Part shown: piece by piece, positions 63,357-64,000 of the stretch
Layout: every line of letters begins with the position of its first letter
Numbering within the stretch: the stretch's first letter is position 1
From: an uncultured Solirubrobacterales bacterium
Lineage (GTDB): Bacteria > Actinomycetota > Thermoleophilia > Solirubrobacterales > JACPNS01
NCBI GenBank assembly: GCA_937128795.1
Contig: CAKZMQ010000021.1
Span: 155,565-219,564 of the forward strand
Length of the DNA: 64,000 nucleotides
Direction of reading: 5' to 3'
Notes under the pieces: model-generated
The model's input: the letters and a program-made list of their open reading frames with translations, nothing else
The model's database searches: none
What the model was told of the DNA's origin: nothing
Program-made: the position numbers and the translations under genes

Positions 63357-63514
63357 CGGTAGTTCTCCGGCACGAACTCTGTGATCACACCGACGTACTC
63401 GCACTCGGTGCATTCCATCATCGGCTCGTCCGGCAGCGGTTCGGCCTCTTCACCCTCCAGCGGTTCCGGGTTATACGGCTGAACATATGGGGACATGCAG
63501 TTGGGGCAGAACAT
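63353..63514 (-). CDS. 53-residue zinc-ribbon protein
   Basis: An ATG frame from 63514 to a TAG at 63355-63353, below common length cut-offs. It has two CxxC knuckles, CPNC at 3-6 and CTEC at 35-38, flanking an acidic/proline linker (PYNPEPLEGEEAEPLPDEP). This is a rubredoxin/zinc-ribbon-like arrangement. Two CxxC pairs and normal codon use favour a real gene. The function is unknown. Confidence 0.72.
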   Translation of the reverse strand: MFCPNCMSPYVQPYNPEPLEGEEAEPLPDEPMMECTECEYVGVITEFVPENYR

Positions 63515-63562
63515 GCCGGCACTCTACGTCAGATTCAACTCTGGGCCAGATTCAGCTGGCCG

Positions 63563-63949
63563 TCAGATTCCCAGCGCCCGGTTCACCGCCGCGACGAGCG
63601 GTGAAAAATCTTCGGGCTCGTTCAAGCTGACCTCTTCGATCGGAATATGCCATGTCGTACGAGCGTGCTCGACATGCCGATTGACCTGATCTCCCTTTCG
63701 CTCGTGGACGAACCCCCGAACACCGGTGTCGACGACCTTGAGCAAGACAGTTTCGAGCCACTCGTCATCGACCGACGGATCTTCCGCGTCGGCCATCAAA
63801 TAGGCGACCACGGCGACGTTCTCGAGCGCATCGAACACGTCGCCGGGCAACGAGGGCGAGACCAGGCGAACGGCAAAGCCGGCCTGTTCGACCGCCGCTG
63901 ACGCGGCAGCCGCCCGAGAGCCTTGTTCAACAATCAGTACGCGCGCCAT
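63563..63949 (-). CDS. Rossmann-like protein with degenerate nucleotide motif
   Basis: 128 residues. It opens with a strand-helix unit (MARVLIVEQGSRAAAASAAVEQAGFAVRLV) like an NAD(P)-binding fold, but the expected Gly-rich loop is replaced by EQGSRA, so cofactor binding is doubtful. The rest (LENVAVVAYLMAD, KVVDTGVRGFVHE, WHIPIEEVSLNEPEDFSPLVAAVNRAL) resembles a short NAD-binding protein family I remember from Thermoleophilia. It lies 48 bases upstream of the zinc-ribbon gene, on the same strand. Confidence 0.6.
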   Translation of the reverse strand: MARVLIVEQGSRAAAASAAVEQAGFAVRLVSPSLPGDVFDALENVAVVAYLMADAEDPSVDDEWLETVLLKVVDTGVRGFVHERKGDQVNRHVEHARTTWHIPIEEVSLNEPEDFSPLVAAVNRALGI

Positions 63950-64000
63950 TGCGACGGAACGCTAGCGACCGATTGGTGCGCCTAACCTTTCAGCCGTGTC

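Overview
The window is high-GC DNA from an actinobacterium. Its backbone is the conserved actinobacterial cell-division/translation block, read mostly on the minus strand from right to left: tig, clpP, clpX, valS, folC, ndk, maf, mreB-mreC-mreD-mrdA-rodA, an RNase E/G gene, rplU-rpmA-obgE, proB, proA, nadD, rsfS, leuS, comEA and comEC (cut by the left edge). The many secreted proteins with beta-propeller, beta-helix or Ig/PKD modules and very Arg/Lys-rich C-termini suggest class Thermoleophilia (Solirubrobacterales-like). That placement is inference from remembered family traits, not from a marker gene.

Region by region. 1-9.2 kb: comEC/comEA, rmuC, an MpaB-type oxygenase behind a recognisable promoter and operator-like repeat, a secreted propeller/PKD protein, leuS. 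9.4-16.6 kb: accessory genes (beta-helix protein, GNAT, SDR, epimerase-like DUF2867 protein, SRPBCC, diguanylate cyclase). 16.9-19.6 kb: glutaredoxin-like protein, a 101-bp tandem repeat next to tRNA-Ala, hemolysin III-like protein, arfB, and a DUF5615/CopG-like toxin-antitoxin pair with a palindrome at its promoter. 19.6-43.7 kb: the housekeeping backbone, interrupted by secreted or accessory genes (22.0, 25.1 and 27.4 kb).

43.7-52.2 kb: an orphan I9-propeptide-like secreted protein, a duplicated terminator, a methyltransferase, clpX/clpP, a Tat-type intradiol-dioxygenase-like protein, a delta-60-repeat protein and tig. 52.2-56.3 kb: a 93-bp inverted repeat, then an FMN reductase/YceI/TetR cluster whose promoters carry three copies of one palindromic operator, then a membrane-fused spermidine-synthase-like protein. 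56.3-64 kb: beta-helix/PKD protein, tRNA-His, metallophosphoesterase, tRNA-Arg, a luciferase-like/SCP2 fusion with a TetR neighbour, PduO-type adenosyltransferase, OsmC, CoA-type NUDIX hydrolase, a 53-aa zinc-ribbon protein and a degenerate Rossmann-like protein.

The backbone genes couple cell elongation (MreBCD/PBP2/RodA), ribosome assembly (L21, L27, Obg, RsfS), protein quality control (trigger factor, ClpXP, ArfB) and proline/NAD synthesis. The most distinctive accessory themes are the family of basic-tailed secreted proteins, the TetR-YceI-FMN reductase circuit and two structured intergenic repeats. No phage, insertion sequence or CRISPR array was seen.
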